Below are positions 28,764 to 39,341 of a stretch of 64,000 bases of DNA, in pieces; position 1 is the first letter of the stretch, and every line of letters begins with the position of its first letter. Origin of the DNA: Gammaproteobacteria bacterium. GTDB lineage: Bacteria > Pseudomonadota > Gammaproteobacteria > Pseudomonadales > Azotimanducaceae. The stretch lies in assembly GCA_028821515.1 (NCBI GenBank), contig JAPPGA010000019.1, forward strand, positions 1 to 64,000, read 5' to 3'. The notes beneath the pieces were generated by a model. It searched no databases, was not told where the DNA came from, and saw only the letters and a list, made by a program, of their open reading frames with translations. The position numbers and the translations under genes were made by a program.

Positions 28764-30416
28764 ATGAAGGCTTCTGATCTGTTCGTGGAGTGCCTGGAAA
28801 ACGAAGGCATTGAATACATCTTCGGCGTGCCCGGGGAGGAGAATGCCGACTTCATGATTTCACTGGAGGCATCCGAGAAGATCACGTTCGTGCTCACGAG
28901 GCACGAACAGGGTGCCGCCTTCATGGCGGAGATCTACGGTCGGCTGACCGGAAACCCGGCGGTGTGTCTCGGGACTCTGGGACCGGGCGCGACCAACCTC
29001 ATCACGGGCGTGGCGGATTCAAACATGGACCGCGCGCCGATGCTGGTGCTGACCGGCCAGGGCACCACCCATCGCCTGCACAAGGAGTCCCACCAGGTGA
29101 TGGACGTCGTGGCGATGTTCGATCCGGTGACGAAATGGGCGGAGACGGTGCGGGCGCCGGACACCATTCCCGAAATCGTGCGCAAGGCGGTGCGCGTGGC
29201 GACGACGGAAAAGCCCGGAGCGGTGCATATCGAGCTGCCGGAAGACGTCGCGAGCCTCGAGACATCGGCGCGGCCGCTGATTCCGAGACGCCTTCGACGC
29301 TCCGTCCCCGACGACAAGATCGTCGACCAGGCGTTCGAACTCCTTCGCAAGGCGAAGAAGCCGGTGATCCTGGCGGGCAACGGTTGTATCCGCCGGCGGG
29401 CGAGCAACCAGTTGCACCTGTTCTGCGAGAAGACCGGCATTGGCGTGGTCAGCACGTTCATGGCAAAGGGCTGCGTCGACATGGATGCGGACTATTGCCT
29501 GTTCACCGCGGGCCTCGGCGCGCGCGACCGGATCAATCTCGCCATCGACGAAGCGGACCTGGTGCTTTCCCTCGGTTTCGACATGGTGGAGTACCACCCT
29601 CGCCTGTGGAACCCGAACGCGGCCAAGTGCATCGTGCACGCTGATTTCCTCCCCGCCGAGGTCGACGAGCACTACTGTCCGGAGGTGGAACTGGTCGGTG
29701 ACCTGGCGCACATGCTTTGGATGCTGAACGAGCGCGTCGACGCGGTGGGTGGTCTTTCCTTCGATCTTGCAAGCCAGAGGTCCCTGCGACGCGAGATGTG
29801 GGCGGACATCATGGAGCACGCGGACGACGACACCGAGGGCAGCATCCGTCCCCAGAAGGCGATTGCGGACTCCCGGGCCGTGCTCGGACCTGAGGACATC
29901 CTGCTGTCCGACGTGGGCGCCCACAAGATGTGGATCGCGCGGCACTATCACTGCAACACCCCGAACACATGCCTGATTCCGAACGGGTTCTGTTCCATGG
30001 GGTTCGCGCTTCCGGGGGCGATCGCCGCCGCGATCGTGCATCCGGACCGGCGCATCCTCGCGATCTGCGGCGATGCTGGATTCCTCATGAACGTGCAGGA
30101 AATGGAGACCGCCAGGCGTCTTGGCGTCAACATCACCGTCCTGGTCTGGGAGGACCAGGAATACGGCCTCATCGCCTGGAAGCAGGAAACCACGTTCGGT
30201 CGCCACACGAACCTTTCTTTCGACAACCCGGACTGGCTGCAGTTGGCGTCCGCATTCGGATGGAACGGCCACTACTGCGGGAACAGCCTGGAACTCGAGG
30301 GAATGCTGGAATCGTCGTTCGCGGAAGACGGGCCCAGCCTGGTCGTCATTCCGATCGACTATCGCGAGAACAGGCTGCTGACCCGCAAGCTCGGGGAAAT
30401 TACCGCGACGCTCTGA
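28764..30416 (+). CDS. acetolactate synthase large subunit-like ThDP enzyme
   Basis: GVPGEENADFMISLE, GPGATNLITGVADSNMDRAPMLVLTGQ, GFCSMGFALPGAIAAAI, ICGDAGFLMNVQEMETARRL. Confidence 0.9.
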   Translation: MKASDLFVECLENEGIEYIFGVPGEENADFMISLEASEKITFVLTRHEQGAAFMAEIYGRLTGNPAVCLGTLGPGATNLITGVADSNMDRAPMLVLTGQGTTHRLHKESHQVMDVVAMFDPVTKWAETVRAPDTIPEIVRKAVRVATTEKPGAVHIELPEDVASLETSARPLIPRRLRRSVPDDKIVDQAFELLRKAKKPVILAGNGCIRRRASNQLHLFCEKTGIGVVSTFMAKGCVDMDADYCLFTAGLGARDRINLAIDEADLVLSLGFDMVEYHPRLWNPNAAKCIVHADFLPAEVDEHYCPEVELVGDLAHMLWMLNERVDAVGGLSFDLASQRSLRREMWADIMEHADDDTEGSIRPQKAIADSRAVLGPEDILLSDVGAHKMWIARHYHCNTPNTCLIPNGFCSMGFALPGAIAAAIVHPDRRILAICGDAGFLMNVQEMETARRLGVNITVLVWEDQEYGLIAWKQETTFGRHTNLSFDNPDWLQLASAFGWNGHYCGNSLELEGMLESSFAEDGPSLVVIPIDYRENRLLTRKLGEITATL

Positions 30417-30547
30417 TCGAGGGCACCCCGAAGCAAGGTGTCGTAGCCGAATCGGTCTGCGTTTGGCAGACTTGTCCTCCCCGAGACTGCGTCGACTGAC
30501 CGCACGCATGGGCAGTGCCGGGCGGCGCATGACTGCAGCGAGGAAAT

Positions 30548-31876
30548 ATGGATCTCACGGCGCATTGGGTCGGAATCGTGGCCATCGTGATTTTTGTGGT
30601 GGCGTATTCCCTCGTCATTGTCGAAGAGTTCACGCACCTCCGAAAGTCCGTGCCCGTCATGTTAGCGGCGGGTGTGATCTGGGCGATTATCGCCGCGCAG
30701 TATGCCCTCGGCGGCTACGACCATGAGGCCCATGAGGCTGTTAAGCACTTCCTGATCGAATTCGGCGAACTCTTCCTGTTCCTGCTGTGCGCGATGACCT
30801 ATGTCAATTCGATGAGCGAGCGGCGGGTGTTCGACGCGCTGCGCTCCTGGCTCGTGCGCAGGGGTTTCGGTTACCGGAAGCTGTTCTGGATCACCGGCAT
30901 CATCAGCTTCTTCCTGTCTCCCCTTATCGACAACCTCACGACAGCGCTCGTGATGTGCGCAGTGGTTCTGGCCGTCGGCCGCGGCAACAGGCGGTTCATC
31001 GGCATCGCCTGCGTCAATATCGTCGTGGCGGCGAACGCCGGCGGCGCGTTCAGCCCGTTCGGAGACATCACGACCCTGATGGTCTGGCAACGCGGCCACG
31101 TGGATTTCATCACGTTCCTTGCGCTGTTCGTGCCGTCGGTCGTGAACTACATCATTCCCGCGATCTTCATGTCATTCGCGGTGAGAAACGAGACCCCGTC
31201 GGTGGACGACGAACAAGTCGCCATGAAACGGGGCGCAAAGCGCATCATGTTCCTGTTCGGCTGCACGATCGCCACGGCAGTCTCCTTCCATAATTTCCTG
31301 CACCTGCCCCCATTCCTCGGGATGATGACGGGTCTCGCCTACCTCAAGATATTCGGACACTACCTGAACCAGACCTCGGACAGGGTGAGAGTGGGGCTCG
31401 GCAGCGAGGTAGGCGATATCCAGGGATTCGACAGTTTTCGCGAAGTATCCCGTGCGGAGTGGGATACGCTGCTCTTCTTCTTCGGCGTCATCATGTGCGT
31501 CGGCGGTCTTGGTTTCGTTGGCTACCTGGACATGGTTTCGGCCTACATGTACGTCGAACTGGGACCGACGATCGCCAACACCCTGGTCGGAATCCTGTCC
31601 GCCATCGTCGACAACATTCCCGTGATGGTGGCCGTGCTGCAGATGAATCCTGCGATGGACCTTTACCAATGGCTGCTTGTCACGCTAACGGCTGGCGTGG
31701 GAGGCAGCATGCTGTCCATCGGGTCCGCCGCCGGCGTCGCGCTGATGGGCCAGGCGCGCGGCAGGTACACGTTCTTCGGCCACCTGAAGTGGACGCCGGT
31801 TATCGCGCTCGGCTACTTCGCGAGCATCTGGGTCCACCTGCAGATAAACGGCCGCTACGAGGGCATCATGCCTTAA
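30548..31876 (+). CDS. nhaD: Na+/H+ antiporter NhaD
   Basis: ISFFLSPLIDNLTTALVMCAVVLAVG, NIVVAANAGGAFSPFGDITTLMVWQ, LSAIVDNIPVMVAVLQM, GGSMLSIGSAAGVALMGQARGRYTFFGHLKWTP. Confidence 0.94.
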   Translation: MDLTAHWVGIVAIVIFVVAYSLVIVEEFTHLRKSVPVMLAAGVIWAIIAAQYALGGYDHEAHEAVKHFLIEFGELFLFLLCAMTYVNSMSERRVFDALRSWLVRRGFGYRKLFWITGIISFFLSPLIDNLTTALVMCAVVLAVGRGNRRFIGIACVNIVVAANAGGAFSPFGDITTLMVWQRGHVDFITFLALFVPSVVNYIIPAIFMSFAVRNETPSVDDEQVAMKRGAKRIMFLFGCTIATAVSFHNFLHLPPFLGMMTGLAYLKIFGHYLNQTSDRVRVGLGSEVGDIQGFDSFREVSRAEWDTLLFFFGVIMCVGGLGFVGYLDMVSAYMYVELGPTIANTLVGILSAIVDNIPVMVAVLQMNPAMDLYQWLLVTLTAGVGGSMLSIGSAAGVALMGQARGRYTFFGHLKWTPVIALGYFASIWVHLQINGRYEGIMP

Positions 31877-32838
31877 GCGGGCACGCCGCCTTCGAGCACC
31901 ACACGCAAGATCGCGGCGTCGACGTTACCCCCGGTCATCACGACCGCAACGCGTTGACCGGCGCGTTGTTCACGCTGTTGCATCAGCGCCGCGAACGCCG
32001 CTGCGCCCGCCCCTTCGGCAACGTTGTGCGTCTCGCTGTAGAGCACCCGCATTGCTTCGGCGATCTCGGCCTCGTTCACCTCGACCACGCCGGCAGCGCC
32101 GCGACGGACGACCTCCAGCGGCTCAAGCATCGGTACGCGGCATGCAAGTCCGTCGGCGAACGTATCCGCCGCTTCAGTAGCGACGACCTCTCCAGCGGCG
32201 ACGCTCCGTGCCATCGCGGGTGCTCGTGCGGCGACCACGCCGACGATGTCGGTCTTCAATCCGAGCAGATCGCGCGTGTGAATCATCCCGCAGATCCCGG
32301 ATCCCATGCCGATCGGGACGTAGACGACATCGAGATCCGGGACGGTGCTGAGCAACTCCAGTGCATAGGTGGCAACCCCGCGAACCAGGGCGGGATGAAA
32401 AGGCGGCACGAGCAGGGCGTCCTCGGCCTCGGCTCGACGCACGGCCTCGACGCGCGCGTCTTCGAAGTCGTCGCCGAACTCGACGAGCTTCGCGCCCCAG
32501 CCGGCCATCGCCGCGTTCTTTTCGATGCTGTTGCCCCGGGGTACGAGCACGGTCACCGGCACGCCGAAGCGGGAAGCCGCGAAAGGGATGCTCTGGCCGT
32601 GGTTGCCGCGCGTTGCCGTGATCACCTTCCGCGGCAACTGTCCGGTCCGGTACAACTCGTCGAAGAGCACGAGACCGCCACGAACCTTGAAGGCGCCGAT
32701 CGGCGTGTGGTTTTCGTGCTTCACCCACACCTCGCAGCCGGCATGTCGGCTCAAGCCGGGCCAGCGGTATTGCGGCGTCGGTGGCATGGAACGGTACACC
32801 ACGGTGTTCGCCACTCGCAGACCAGGAAGGTCAAACAT
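31873..32838 (-). CDS. threonine/serine dehydratase (PLP)
   Basis: VWVKHENHTPIGAFKVRGGL, TATRGNHGQSIPFAASRFGVP, YVPIGMGSGICG, ATEAADTFADGLACRVP. Confidence 0.88.
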   Translation of the reverse strand: MFDLPGLRVANTVVYRSMPPTPQYRWPGLSRHAGCEVWVKHENHTPIGAFKVRGGLVLFDELYRTGQLPRKVITATRGNHGQSIPFAASRFGVPVTVLVPRGNSIEKNAAMAGWGAKLVEFGDDFEDARVEAVRRAEAEDALLVPPFHPALVRGVATYALELLSTVPDLDVVYVPIGMGSGICGMIHTRDLLGLKTDIVGVVAARAPAMARSVAAGEVVATEAADTFADGLACRVPMLEPLEVVRRGAAGVVEVNEAEIAEAMRVLYSETHNVAEGAGAAAFAALMQQREQRAGQRVAVVMTGGNVDAAILRVVLEGGVPA

Positions 32839-32978
32839 CTACGCTCGCTCCCACCGTTGATCGAACGGAGCGTCGGCGGCAGAATTGCAGACTCTCATCA
32901 CAAGGTTCGCATTGCGCCCGAACGAAATCCGGGGCGTCTGATACTTGAAGCTGCACATCGTACCGTCTCGGTACTTCG

Positions 32979-33014
32979 ATGGAAGTACGCCTCCGGCGAC
33001 GGGGAAATGCCAGT
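32979..33014 (-). repeat. half copy (D) of the palindromic element
   Basis: reverse complement ACTGGCATTTCCCCGTCGCCGGAGGCGTACTTCCAT matches the right half of copies A and B (1-nt deletion vs B). Confidence 0.85.
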
Positions 33015-33027
33015 CCGGTAGCGCGCC

Positions 33028-33660
33028 ATGACCCGCGTCTGGGATCTGCCGTTTCGGCTCTGGCACTGGGCGTTGGCCTTGAGCGTCCTGTTTTCCCTCT
33101 ATACGGGATTGGCCGGGGATATCTCACTGATGGAGTGGCATCAGCGCTCGGGGTTCGTGGTCCTGGCGTTGCTGCTGTTCCGTGTGGGCTGGTGGATATG
33201 GGGCGGCCGCTATGTCCGGCTGTCGGAGTATCGGACCACCCCGCGCCGTTTCATTCAGCATTTCGCCGGAACGGGCAAGGCGGACCCGCATACGTCGCCG
33301 GGTATCGTGATGGCCATCTTCGTGATCCTGGCCCTGACGGTGCAGGCGGGTACGGGCCTGTTCGCGACCGACGACATCTTCAACGAAGGTCCGCTGGTGC
33401 GTCATGTAGGGGGTGAGGTGTCAGCGACGATGACCTGGATACATCATCGCGTCTTCTGGGTCATCATCGCGCTCGTGGCGACTCACATCACTGCCAATGC
33501 GGTCTACGCAATGATGCGGGACCCCACACCGTTGGCCATATTCACGGGACGCAAGCCGCTGGATCTCCCGCCCACCGAGCAGCACCTGCTGCGAGCGCTA
33601 TTCACCGCCGCTGGCGCTGCGCTCGTCGTGTACGGCGCGTTGGCATGGAGCGGCTATTAG
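33028..33660 (+). CDS. cytochrome b561 family protein
   Basis: TRVWDLPFRLWHWALALSVLFSLYTG, HQRSGFVVLALLLFRVGWWIWGG, WIHHRVFWVIIALVATHITANAVY. Confidence 0.88.
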   Translation: MTRVWDLPFRLWHWALALSVLFSLYTGLAGDISLMEWHQRSGFVVLALLLFRVGWWIWGGRYVRLSEYRTTPRRFIQHFAGTGKADPHTSPGIVMAIFVILALTVQAGTGLFATDDIFNEGPLVRHVGGEVSATMTWIHHRVFWVIIALVATHITANAVYAMMRDPTPLAIFTGRKPLDLPPTEQHLLRALFTAAGAALVVYGALAWSGY

Positions 33661-33692
33661 CAGCTACCAAGTCCACCGGACATCGACCGGAC

Positions 33693-34139
33693 TTACTTCT
33701 TGCGATAGTTGTCGTGGCAGCCCTTGCAGGCCTGACCAAGCTGTTGGGCCGCAGCCATCACGTCGCCTCCGGTCTCGGCGGCGGTGCGAAGGCCAGCTCC
33801 CGCTTCCTTGAAGGCATCGAGGCGTTCGGCGAAATCTTCGGGGTTCTCCCAGATGGCGGGCAACGCGTCGGTGTCATCGCCGCCGGACCCCGCGGGAAAC
33901 AGCGTTGGCGTGATCTCGGCGAGGGATGCCAAGGCAGCCGCATGAACCGACAGTTGGTCCGCATGGTCCACCTTGCCCCGGAGGATGTCGAACATCGCCT
34001 GCATGTGACCGCCGATCGCCTCCATGGTGTGATGGCGGTAGTCCTTGTCGCCTTGAGAGGCCGCGGCAGGCAGCGCGGCAACGAGCACGACTGCGCCGAT
34101 GAGCGGCCGGAGCGAAGCGAGCGGATTCGTGAAGGTCAT
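33693..34139 (-). CDS. cytochrome c'
   Basis: signal peptide, CKGCHDNYRKK C-terminal heme site, four-helix cytochrome c' layout. Confidence 0.88.
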   Translation of the reverse strand: MTFTNPLASLRPLIGAVVLVAALPAAASQGDKDYRHHTMEAIGGHMQAMFDILRGKVDHADQLSVHAAALASLAEITPTLFPAGSGGDDTDALPAIWENPEDFAERLDAFKEAGAGLRTAAETGGDVMAAAQQLGQACKGCHDNYRKK

Positions 34140-34221
34140 GGGGCTGTCCCGATCGGAAGGAGTGCCGACCGTATACCTTGTCAGTTAGCGGCGCAAGGCG
34201 CGTCAACGGGGAGCGATGACG

Positions 34222-34494
34222 TCAGCGGGAACCCTGGTTCCGGTTGAGTTCGCGCCGCGGTTTTCGTTCCACCGCATTGCGGCGGAAGTGCCCCACGATG
34301 CACTGTGTTGCGCCCCCCAGGAAACCGAGAATAAGGGCGGCGAGCAGCCACCAGAAGACGGGCACGGACGGCGTCTTGTAGTTCAGGACCTTGAGGCTGA
34401 CCGGTGTCGCGTTGTCTGCCAGCAACAGCGCGGAGATGGCTACGAGACATATCGCCACAAGGAGCGTGAGGAGTGTCTTCAGCCGCCTCATCAA
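34222..34494 (-). CDS. LapA family (DUF1049) membrane protein
   Basis: N-terminal TM, NATPVSLKVLNYKTPSVPVFWWLLAALILGFLGG; downstream of ihfB. Confidence 0.82.
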   Translation of the reverse strand: MMRRLKTLLTLLVAICLVAISALLLADNATPVSLKVLNYKTPSVPVFWWLLAALILGFLGGATQCIVGHFRRNAVERKPRRELNRNQGSR

Positions 34495-34540
34495 ATCGGA
34501 ATTTGCGAGCCCACCCGTGTGATCAGGCCTGCGTTCCGCG

Positions 34541-34849
34541 CTACCCGCCGGATTGCCGGGTCGTGTTCACCCGGTCGCGCAGTTCCTTCCCGGGTTTGAA
34601 GTGCGGGACGAACTTTCCGGTCAGGCCGACAGATTCCCCGGTTCGAGGGTTACGCCCGATCCTGGGCGCCCGATAGTGCAGAGAGAAGCTGCCGAAACCC
34701 CTGATCTCGATGCGGTTGCCCCCGGCCAGCGTCTGGGACATGTGCTCGATCATGGTCTTTACGGCGAATTCGACATCCCGAGGGGACAGGTGTGGCTGAT
34801 GCGTCGCGATGCGATCGATTAACTCCGACTTTGTCAGGTGGCGCGCCAC
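34541..34849 (-). CDS. ihfB: integration host factor subunit beta
   Basis: [72 protein letters not shown]. Confidence 0.96.
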   Translation of the reverse strand: MARHLTKSELIDRIATHQPHLSPRDVEFAVKTMIEHMSQTLAGGNRIEIRGFGSFSLHYRAPRIGRNPRTGESVGLTGKFVPHFKPGKELRDRVNTTRQSGG

Positions 34850-34870
34850 TGGTTCGTCGTCTTCGCTTTT

Positions 34871-36562
34871 CTAGTCGGATGCGTCCGTTTGCCTGTCCAT
34901 CTGGCGCTTGATCAGGTCCCCCAGTGTCGTCGGACCTCGCCTTTCGGCCTCTCTCGTGCGGTGCTCGCGGAGGTTCGCGCGCTCGTCGTCCTGTTCCTTC
35001 GCCTTGATCGAAACGCCGATATATCGGTTCTTGCGGTCGACGTTGATGATCTTCACGCTTACGGACTGGCCTTCCTTCAGTTCGGTGCGGGCGTCTTCCA
35101 CCCGGTCGACGCTGATCTCGGAGACCTTCAGCGTGCCTTCCACGCCCTCCGTCAACTCGACGATGGCTTCATTGGGCTGCACCGAGAGTACCGTTCCCTC
35201 GACGATGCTGCCCCGGTCGTTGGTGTCGGTGTAATCGATGAACGCGTTCTGGTCGAGTTGCTTGATGCCGAGCGAAATCCGCTCCCGTTCGGCATCGATG
35301 GCCAGTATGACGGTTTCGAGTTCCTCGCCCTTGCTGTAACGGCGGACAGCGGTCTCCCCTGGCTCGTTCCAGGAGATGTCGGACAGGTACACCAGCCCGT
35401 CGATGCCTCCGTCGAGGCCGATGAAGATCCCGAAATCGGTGATCGACTTGATGTGCCCGGTGATGCGCTGGCCCTTGCTGTACTTGGACGCGAACTCGTC
35501 CCATGGATTCTCGCGGCATTGCTTGATGCCGAGCGAGATACGGCGCCGCTCCTCGTCGATGTCGAGAATCATGACCTCGATCTGGTCGCCGACCGCGACG
35601 ACCCTCGACGGATGAATGTTCTTGTTCGTCCAGTCCATCTCGGAGACATGCACCAGACCCTCAACCCCTTCTTCGATCTCGGCGAAGCAGCCGTAGTCTG
35701 TGAGGTTCGTCACGACAGCCTGCACACGGGTACGGGTCGGATACCGTCGGGAGAGGTTGACCCACGGGTCATCCCCGAGTTGCTTCATCCCGAGCGATAC
35801 GCGGTTTTTCTCCCGGTCGAACCGAAGGATCTTGATCTCCACCTCGTCGCCGACATTGACCATCTCGCTTGGATGCCTGATGCGCCGCCAGGCCATGTCG
35901 GTAATGTGCAACAGGCCGTCGATACCACCGAGATCGACGAATGCGCCGTAGTCGGTGAGGTTCTTGACGATCCCGTTCATGCGCTGGCCTTCCTGCAACG
36001 AAGCCAGGAGCTCTTCGCGCTCGGCGCTGTTTTCGTCTTCGAGTACCGCGCGACGGGAGACGACCACGTTGTTGCGTCTCTGATCCAGTTTGATGACCTT
36101 GAATTCGAGGGTCTTGCCCTCGAGATGCGTGGTCTCGCGCAAGGGGCGAATGTCGACCAGCGATCCAGGCAGGAATGCACGAATATCGTTGATGTCGACC
36201 GTGAAACCGCCCTTGACCCGGCCGTTCAGCAGACCCTTGATCGCCTTTCCGTTCTCGAACGCATCCTCAAGCATTTCCCAGCACTCCGCCCGCCGGGCCT
36301 TCTCGCGGGAAAGGCGGGTCGCGCCCCATCCATCGTCCACGACTTCCATCGCGACCTTGACCTGGTCGCCGATCTCGATCTCGAACTCGCCGCTCTCGGT
36401 GACGAACTGGCTACGTGGAATGACGCCTTCCGACTTCAGTCCGGCATGGACCACCACGACTTCGCTGTCGATGTCTACGACGGTACCGGTCACGATGGAG
36501 CCGGGCTCCATCTCCACGGTGTTCATGCTCTCTTCGAATAGCTCGGAAAAACTTTCTGCCAT
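34871..36562 (-). CDS. rpsA: 30S ribosomal protein S1
   Basis: repeated S1 domains ([62 protein letters not shown]). Confidence 0.96.
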   Translation of the reverse strand: MAESFSELFEESMNTVEMEPGSIVTGTVVDIDSEVVVVHAGLKSEGVIPRSQFVTESGEFEIEIGDQVKVAMEVVDDGWGATRLSREKARRAECWEMLEDAFENGKAIKGLLNGRVKGGFTVDINDIRAFLPGSLVDIRPLRETTHLEGKTLEFKVIKLDQRRNNVVVSRRAVLEDENSAEREELLASLQEGQRMNGIVKNLTDYGAFVDLGGIDGLLHITDMAWRRIRHPSEMVNVGDEVEIKILRFDREKNRVSLGMKQLGDDPWVNLSRRYPTRTRVQAVVTNLTDYGCFAEIEEGVEGLVHVSEMDWTNKNIHPSRVVAVGDQIEVMILDIDEERRRISLGIKQCRENPWDEFASKYSKGQRITGHIKSITDFGIFIGLDGGIDGLVYLSDISWNEPGETAVRRYSKGEELETVILAIDAERERISLGIKQLDQNAFIDYTDTNDRGSIVEGTVLSVQPNEAIVELTEGVEGTLKVSEISVDRVEDARTELKEGQSVSVKIINVDRKNRYIGVSIKAKEQDDERANLREHRTREAERRGPTTLGDLIKRQMDRQTDASD

Positions 36563-36644
36563 GCGCTTCTCTTTGGTTTGTCCCTTGTCTTCTGTTTCTT
36601 TGCTGTTGCCGGGTGACGGACAACCGTGCCCGCCGCTCGAACGG

Positions 36645-37334
36645 TTATTCTCCTCTCCGCGTCCCGCTGCCCGTGAGCGAGCGCTCGGCGGCGTGGCCGA
36701 GCACCTCCTCCACCACAGCCGAAATCGGCATCTCAGTGGTGTCGATCATCACTGCGTCTTCGGCTGCTCGCAATGGAGAAACGGAGCGTGACCGGTCGCG
36801 CTCGTCGCGTGCCCGGAGGCTCGCGAAAAGGTCGCACAGACTAACACTCGACCCCTTATCTATCAACTGCTTATGACGACGGCGCGCGCGCTCTTCGACG
36901 CTCGCGTCGAGAAAAACCTTGAGCTCCGCGGTGGGGAATACCTTGGTGCCCATGTCACGTCCGTCCGCCACCAGTCCGGGGGGGCGCCGCATGCCGACCT
37001 GGACGATTCTGAGGGCGTCGCGCACCGGCTTCAGGCGGGCGACGCGCGAGGAGCCGACGCTGATCGGCTCCTCGCGGATCGCCTGTGTCACGTCGATGCC
37101 ATCGATGTGGATATTGCCAGGCCTGATTTCGAAGACGAGCTGCCGCGTCATGGCCTCCAGTGCGGATGCGTCGTCAAGGTCAATTCTCCGCTGAATGGCC
37201 GCCCATGCGACCCCCCGGTACAGCGCGCCGCTGTCCAGCAGGTGCCAGCCCAGCCGTTCGGCGACGAGGGTAGCCACGGTTCCCTTGCCAGAGCTGCTCG
37301 GGCCGTCGATGGCGATGACGGGAGGGTTAGCCAT
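36645..37334 (-). CDS. cmk: cytidylate kinase
   Basis: [68 protein letters not shown]. Confidence 0.95.
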   Translation of the reverse strand: MANPPVIAIDGPSSSGKGTVATLVAERLGWHLLDSGALYRGVAWAAIQRRIDLDDASALEAMTRQLVFEIRPGNIHIDGIDVTQAIREEPISVGSSRVARLKPVRDALRIVQVGMRRPPGLVADGRDMGTKVFPTAELKVFLDASVEERARRRHKQLIDKGSSVSLCDLFASLRARDERDRSRSVSPLRAAEDAVMIDTTEMPISAVVEEVLGHAAERSLTGSGTRRGE

Positions 37335-38247
37335 CCAGGCGGGCGCGCAAGTCGCGGGCTTTCGCGAGACGCCGCCGCAGCGCCGCCTTGTTGTCGTCGA
37401 TGACGAGACGCGTACCGAGTTGTTTCGCGAGTCCCAGCGTCGCGTCCCGGTTCGCCTGCAGTATGTCGCTCCAGATGGTCGGGTCGGAAGCCGCGACGCG
37501 GCTCAGGTCGCGGAATCCGTCGCCGATGTAGGGTCCGATTGCCTTTTCGTCCAGACCTTCGAGAACCTCCATCAGGGCGAAGGCGACGAGATGTGGCAGG
37601 TGGCTCGTTGCGGCGATGATTCGATCATGCGTGCGGGGGTTGTGCGTGGTCACTGCCGCGCCGATTCGCCGCCACCACGACTCGACCGTTGCTACGGTTT
37701 CGGGATCGGTTTCTTCGACGGGCGTGATGATCACGGAACGTCCCTCGAACAGGTCCGCGCGAGCGGCCCGCGCGCCGACTCTCTCGGAACCTGCGATTGG
37801 ATGGCACGGCACGAAATGGGGGGGCACCGCGCCGTCGTTGCGCAGACTGTCGATGACCATCGTCTTGACGCTGCCGACATCGAAGATGGGCACGCCCGGA
37901 TAGCGCTTGGCCGCGTCGGCGACCTGTTCGGCGATCTGGCTGACAGGAGTGGCGATGCAGACACCGGTCGGCTCAACGGACGTTTCGGGTCTCTCGACAA
38001 TGCCGAGGGAACATGCCGTCGAGAGCGCGTCCGCGTTCGAGTCGATGCCGATGATGCGATCGAAAAGGCCTTGGGCGCGGGCGGCCAGCGCGAACGAACC
38101 CCCGATCAGGCCCGTTCCCACGAGTAGTAGCACTTCCTTGGAACAGACGTCTCTGGGAGCGTCAGCGACCGGAGACGATTGTTCCAAGGGCGACGAGAGG
38201 GGCCGGGCCGCAGGCGGGCCGGAGGCACGGCTGTGGGGCACGCTCAT
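37327..38247 (-). CDS. tyrA: prephenate dehydrogenase family protein
   Basis: VLLLVGTGLIGGSFALAARA, IFDVGSVKTMVIDSL, FVPCHPIAGSERVGARAARADLFEGR. Confidence 0.92.
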   Translation of the reverse strand: MSVPHSRASGPPAARPLSSPLEQSSPVADAPRDVCSKEVLLLVGTGLIGGSFALAARAQGLFDRIIGIDSNADALSTACSLGIVERPETSVEPTGVCIATPVSQIAEQVADAAKRYPGVPIFDVGSVKTMVIDSLRNDGAVPPHFVPCHPIAGSERVGARAARADLFEGRSVIITPVEETDPETVATVESWWRRIGAAVTTHNPRTHDRIIAATSHLPHLVAFALMEVLEGLDEKAIGPYIGDGFRDLSRVAASDPTIWSDILQANRDATLGLAKQLGTRLVIDDNKAALRRRLAKARDLRARLDG

Positions 38248-39335
38248 ATCGCCTCGCGCAGAGCGGCGAGGAAGGATGCGTTTTCCTTCGCCAGGCCGAT
38301 GGAGATGCGCAGGTGATGGGGCATGTCATAGTTCGCCACGGGACGGACAATGACGCCTCGCGTAAGCAGCGCGTGGTATATGGGTGCGGCATCCCGGCCA
38401 CAGTCCATCGACACGAAATTCCCGATCGACGGGATGTACTCGATGCCCATATCGTCGAGTCCCGAGGTGATCTGCTGCATGCCGGCATCGTTGATCGCCC
38501 TGCTCGAGTCGACGAAGTCATCGTCATCGAGCGCAGCTTCGGCTGCGGCGAGCGCCACGCTCGAGGCATTGAATGGTTGCCGGATGCGGTTCATCAGGTC
38601 GGCGAACCCGGGTGTCGAGACGCTGTAGCCGATCCTCAGGCCCGCGAGTCCGTGGATCTTCGAGAAAGTGCGCGTGACGATGAGGTTGGGAAACGAGGCC
38701 TGCAGGCGCACGCCATCGGGATAGTCCCTTCGAGCGATGTACTCGCAGTACGCTTCGTCGAGCACCACCCAGACTCTTTGCGGCAGCGCCTCGAGGAAGC
38801 CGACCAGCGACTCGTGGTTAATCCAGGTGCCGGTGGGATTGTTGGGGTTGGCGATGAAGACGATTCGCGTGGACGGGGTGATGCGTTCGCGCATGGCATC
38901 CAGGTCGTGGCCCCAGTTCCGTGACGGCACGGCGACCGGCACACCATGGGCCCCTGCCACGGCGGATGGATAGACCACGAAGCAATGCGCGTCGAAGATG
39001 CCCTCCGTTCCAGGTGAGATCGCGACTCGAGCGGCGAGTTCCAGGACATCGTTCGAACCGTTGCCGAGGGTGATCTGGTCGGTGGCAACGCCCAGCCGCT
39101 CGGACAATGCCCGCTTGAGACGATAGCCGCCGCCGTCCGGGTAACGCGAGATGTCCCGAACGGCGCGTTCGATCGCGGCGCGCACGCCGGGGCCCGGCCC
39201 CCGGGGGTTCTCGTTGCTGGCGAGCTTGATGACGCGGGCGAGGCCGAGTTCGCGCGTTACTTCCTCGATCGGCTTGCCAGGTTGATACGCCGTCAGTCCC
39301 GCGACGCGCTCGTTGATGTTGTCGAGCCGCATCAA
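38244..39335 (-). CDS. hisC: histidinol-phosphate aminotransferase
   Basis: IKLASNENPRGPGP, GNGSNDVLELAARV, IVFIANPNNPTGTW, FSKIHGLAGLRIGY. Confidence 0.94.
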   Translation of the reverse strand: MMRLDNINERVAGLTAYQPGKPIEEVTRELGLARVIKLASNENPRGPGPGVRAAIERAVRDISRYPDGGGYRLKRALSERLGVATDQITLGNGSNDVLELAARVAISPGTEGIFDAHCFVVYPSAVAGAHGVPVAVPSRNWGHDLDAMRERITPSTRIVFIANPNNPTGTWINHESLVGFLEALPQRVWVVLDEAYCEYIARRDYPDGVRLQASFPNLIVTRTFSKIHGLAGLRIGYSVSTPGFADLMNRIRQPFNASSVALAAAEAALDDDDFVDSSRAINDAGMQQITSGLDDMGIEYIPSIGNFVSMDCGRDAAPIYHALLTRGVIVRPVANYDMPHHLRISIGLAKENASFLAALREAI

Positions 39336-39341
39336 GGGGCG

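Noticed and set aside
30455-30471. GTCTGC-GTTTG-GCAGAC hairpin after the ThDP enzyme gene
   Set aside because: Only a 6-bp stem with no T tract; too weak to call a terminator.
29019-30530. 503-aa minus-strand ORF antisense to the ThDP enzyme
   Set aside because: Shadow ORF with Arg/His/Val-rich low-information sequence.
34838-36541. 567-aa plus-strand ORF antisense to rpsA
   Set aside because: Mirror of S1 codon bias; rpsA is certain on the minus strand.
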